From positions 1 through 16,052 of the forward strand of contig JAOZLK010000028.1 of NCBI GenBank assembly GCA_029934875.1: a stretch of DNA of 16,052 bases, in the 5' to 3' direction. Positions 15,213 through 16,052 of the stretch are shown piece by piece. Every line of letters starts with the position of its first letter. The stretch's first letter is position 1. The notes beneath the pieces were generated by a model. That model was not told the origin of the DNA, ran no database searches, and was given only the letters and a program-made list of their open reading frames with translations. The translations under genes and the position numbers were made by a program. This DNA is from Bacteroidales bacterium (GTDB lineage Bacteria > Bacteroidota > Bacteroidia > Bacteroidales > GCA-2748055).

Positions 15213-16052
15213 TTATAATGTTATAGGTTCTCCCCTGTAAAAATTAAGAATCTTAACTCTGAATATAAAATCATATTTTGCCTGAAGCAAATCCGACTGG
15301 GTGGAAGTCAGTTGATTTTTCGAGGTATTGTAGTCCACTGTATTTACCAGGCCCACCTCAAACTTCTTTTCGGTGTATTTGAAGGACTCCGCCATTGAAA
15401 CAAGTGCCTGTTCTGAAGCCCTGAATTTCTTCAACGCTGCAAAGGCATCGGCATGGGCCTGTTGAATGGAGGCATAAAGCATCAGCTTCTTGCTCTGGAG
15501 TTCCAGTTGGGAACTTTCAAGCGCAATACGGGCGTTGGCAATGCTTGTATTTACCTGCCAGCCATTGAAAATGGGAACGGATAAGCCAAGGCCCACTCCG
15601 GCTGCTCGGTTGTCCACCATCTGATCAACGAAGGGATACGCTCCAAGAGTGGGATCGTTCATCTGCCCATAAACGTTAGTTCCGGTGAAGTCAGGTGATG
15701 TGTTTCCAATAATTGGGGTGATTGGCGTTAACCCTGTTACTTGTTGCCGTACATCTGAATACCCGGTGTTATAGTTGCCCGAAAGGTATAGCTGGGGAGA
15801 CCTGGAGCCTTTTGCTACGCTCAATTGCTTTTCGGAGCTTTCGAGCGAATACTGAGCCCCCCTGATCTGGGGCATCTCTTGTTCTGCAATTTGGTATACC
15901 TCAATTGCGCTCATAACAATGGGATTTTCATCAGGATCATCGAGCCGGGGAATGTAGACATCAAATGCTGTGTCGACAGGAAGATCGAGGGTCTGCTGCA
16001 GATTGAGCAGGGAAATGGCCAGCTGGTTTTCGGCATTAACAAGGTTCAGCTC
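15213..16052 (-). CDS. TolC-family outer-membrane efflux channel, 5' end beyond the window
   Basis: The C-terminal 279 residues of an outer-membrane efflux protein are visible. The frame remains open to the right edge, so an internal ATG at 15914 is not the start. Features are the alternating helical repeats of the TolC tunnel: ISLLNLQQTLDL near the visible beginning, then a second repeat with AAGVGLGLSVPIFNGWQ, ALVSMAESFKYTEKKFEVG and the family motif GLVNTVDYNTSKNQL. Full-length relatives are about 450-480 residues, so roughly the first 40% is missing. It is the first visible gene of the efflux operon and lies 9 nt upstream of the adaptor. Substrate unknown. Confidence 0.92.
   Translation of the reverse strand, partial: ELNLVNAENQLAISLLNLQQTLDLPVDTAFDVYIPRLDDPDENPIVMSAIEVYQIAEQEMPQIRGAQYSLESSEKQLSVAKGSRSPQLYLSGNYNTGYSDVRQQVTGLTPITPIIGNTSPDFTGTNVYGQMNDPTLGAYPFVDQMVDNRAAGVGLGLSVPIFNGWQVNTSIANARIALESSQLELQSKKLMLYASIQQAHADAFAALKKFRASEQALVSMAESFKYTEKKFEVGLVNTVDYNTSKNQLTSTQSDLLQAKYDFIFRVKILNFYRGEPITL

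Noticed and set aside
15213..15914. A self-contained 233-residue TolC-like protein starting at the ATG at 15914
   Set aside because: The frame continues open to 16052 with TolC-like helical sequence, so that ATG is internal.
1..16052. CRISPR arrays, insertion sequences, toxin-antitoxin, phage-defence or restriction genes
   Set aside because: Reading both strands gave no repeat-spacer pattern, transposase motif or defence gene; the nuclease is a NUC-family envelope enzyme without associated defence partners.

Overview
The window reads as an ordinary chromosomal segment of a Bacteroidota bacterium, most likely near Bacteroidales/Marinilabiliales. The assignment rests on protein character (the tyrosyl-tRNA synthetase and EF-P resemble Bacteroides proteins as I remember them), moderate G+C, short leaders without clear Shine-Dalgarno sites, and promoter-like sites of the Bacteroidota type (TTG about 18-21 nt upstream of TAnnTTTG). 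No rRNA, tRNA, CRISPR array, insertion sequence or phage gene was seen. No gene-free stretch exceeds about 100 bases.

Left part (1-4548, all minus strand). Reading in the direction of transcription: a membrane-anchored non-specific nuclease; a three-gene lipid block of PlsC-type acyltransferase, DAGK/YegS-type lipid kinase and HAD-IB phosphatase with overlapping ends; then acetyl-CoA synthetase, which probably has its own promoter and runs off the left edge.

Middle part (4590-6839). Diverging from the nuclease by only 41 nt is a translationally coupled pair on the plus strand: a PPP-type metallophosphatase and a HAD hydrolase. This pair converges, tail over tail, with a minus-strand gene of unknown function.

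Plus-strand run (6922-11249). A CvpA-family membrane protein, tyrosyl-tRNA synthetase (GTG start), a Wzz-type chain-length regulator and a Wzy/WaaL-type polysaccharide polymerase or ligase follow with gaps of 19 nt, 11 nt and a 4-nt overlap. They look co-transcribed from a candidate promoter near 6870-6901.

Right part (11242-16052, minus strand). In the direction of transcription: a TolC-type outer membrane channel (5' end off the window), its periplasmic adaptor, tsaB (tRNA t6A synthesis), efp (elongation factor P, with a clear TATCTTTG box in front), and a GAF plus PP2C/SpoIIE-type phosphatase. The inner-membrane permease expected with the adaptor and channel is not in the window.

Most of this is housekeeping and envelope biology. 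I found no convincing undescribed system. The points most worth a second look are the acyltransferase/lipid kinase/HAD block, the isolated wzz-wzy pair linked to tyrS, the PGKGP-type EF-P beside tsaB, and the unrecognised gene at 6156-6821.
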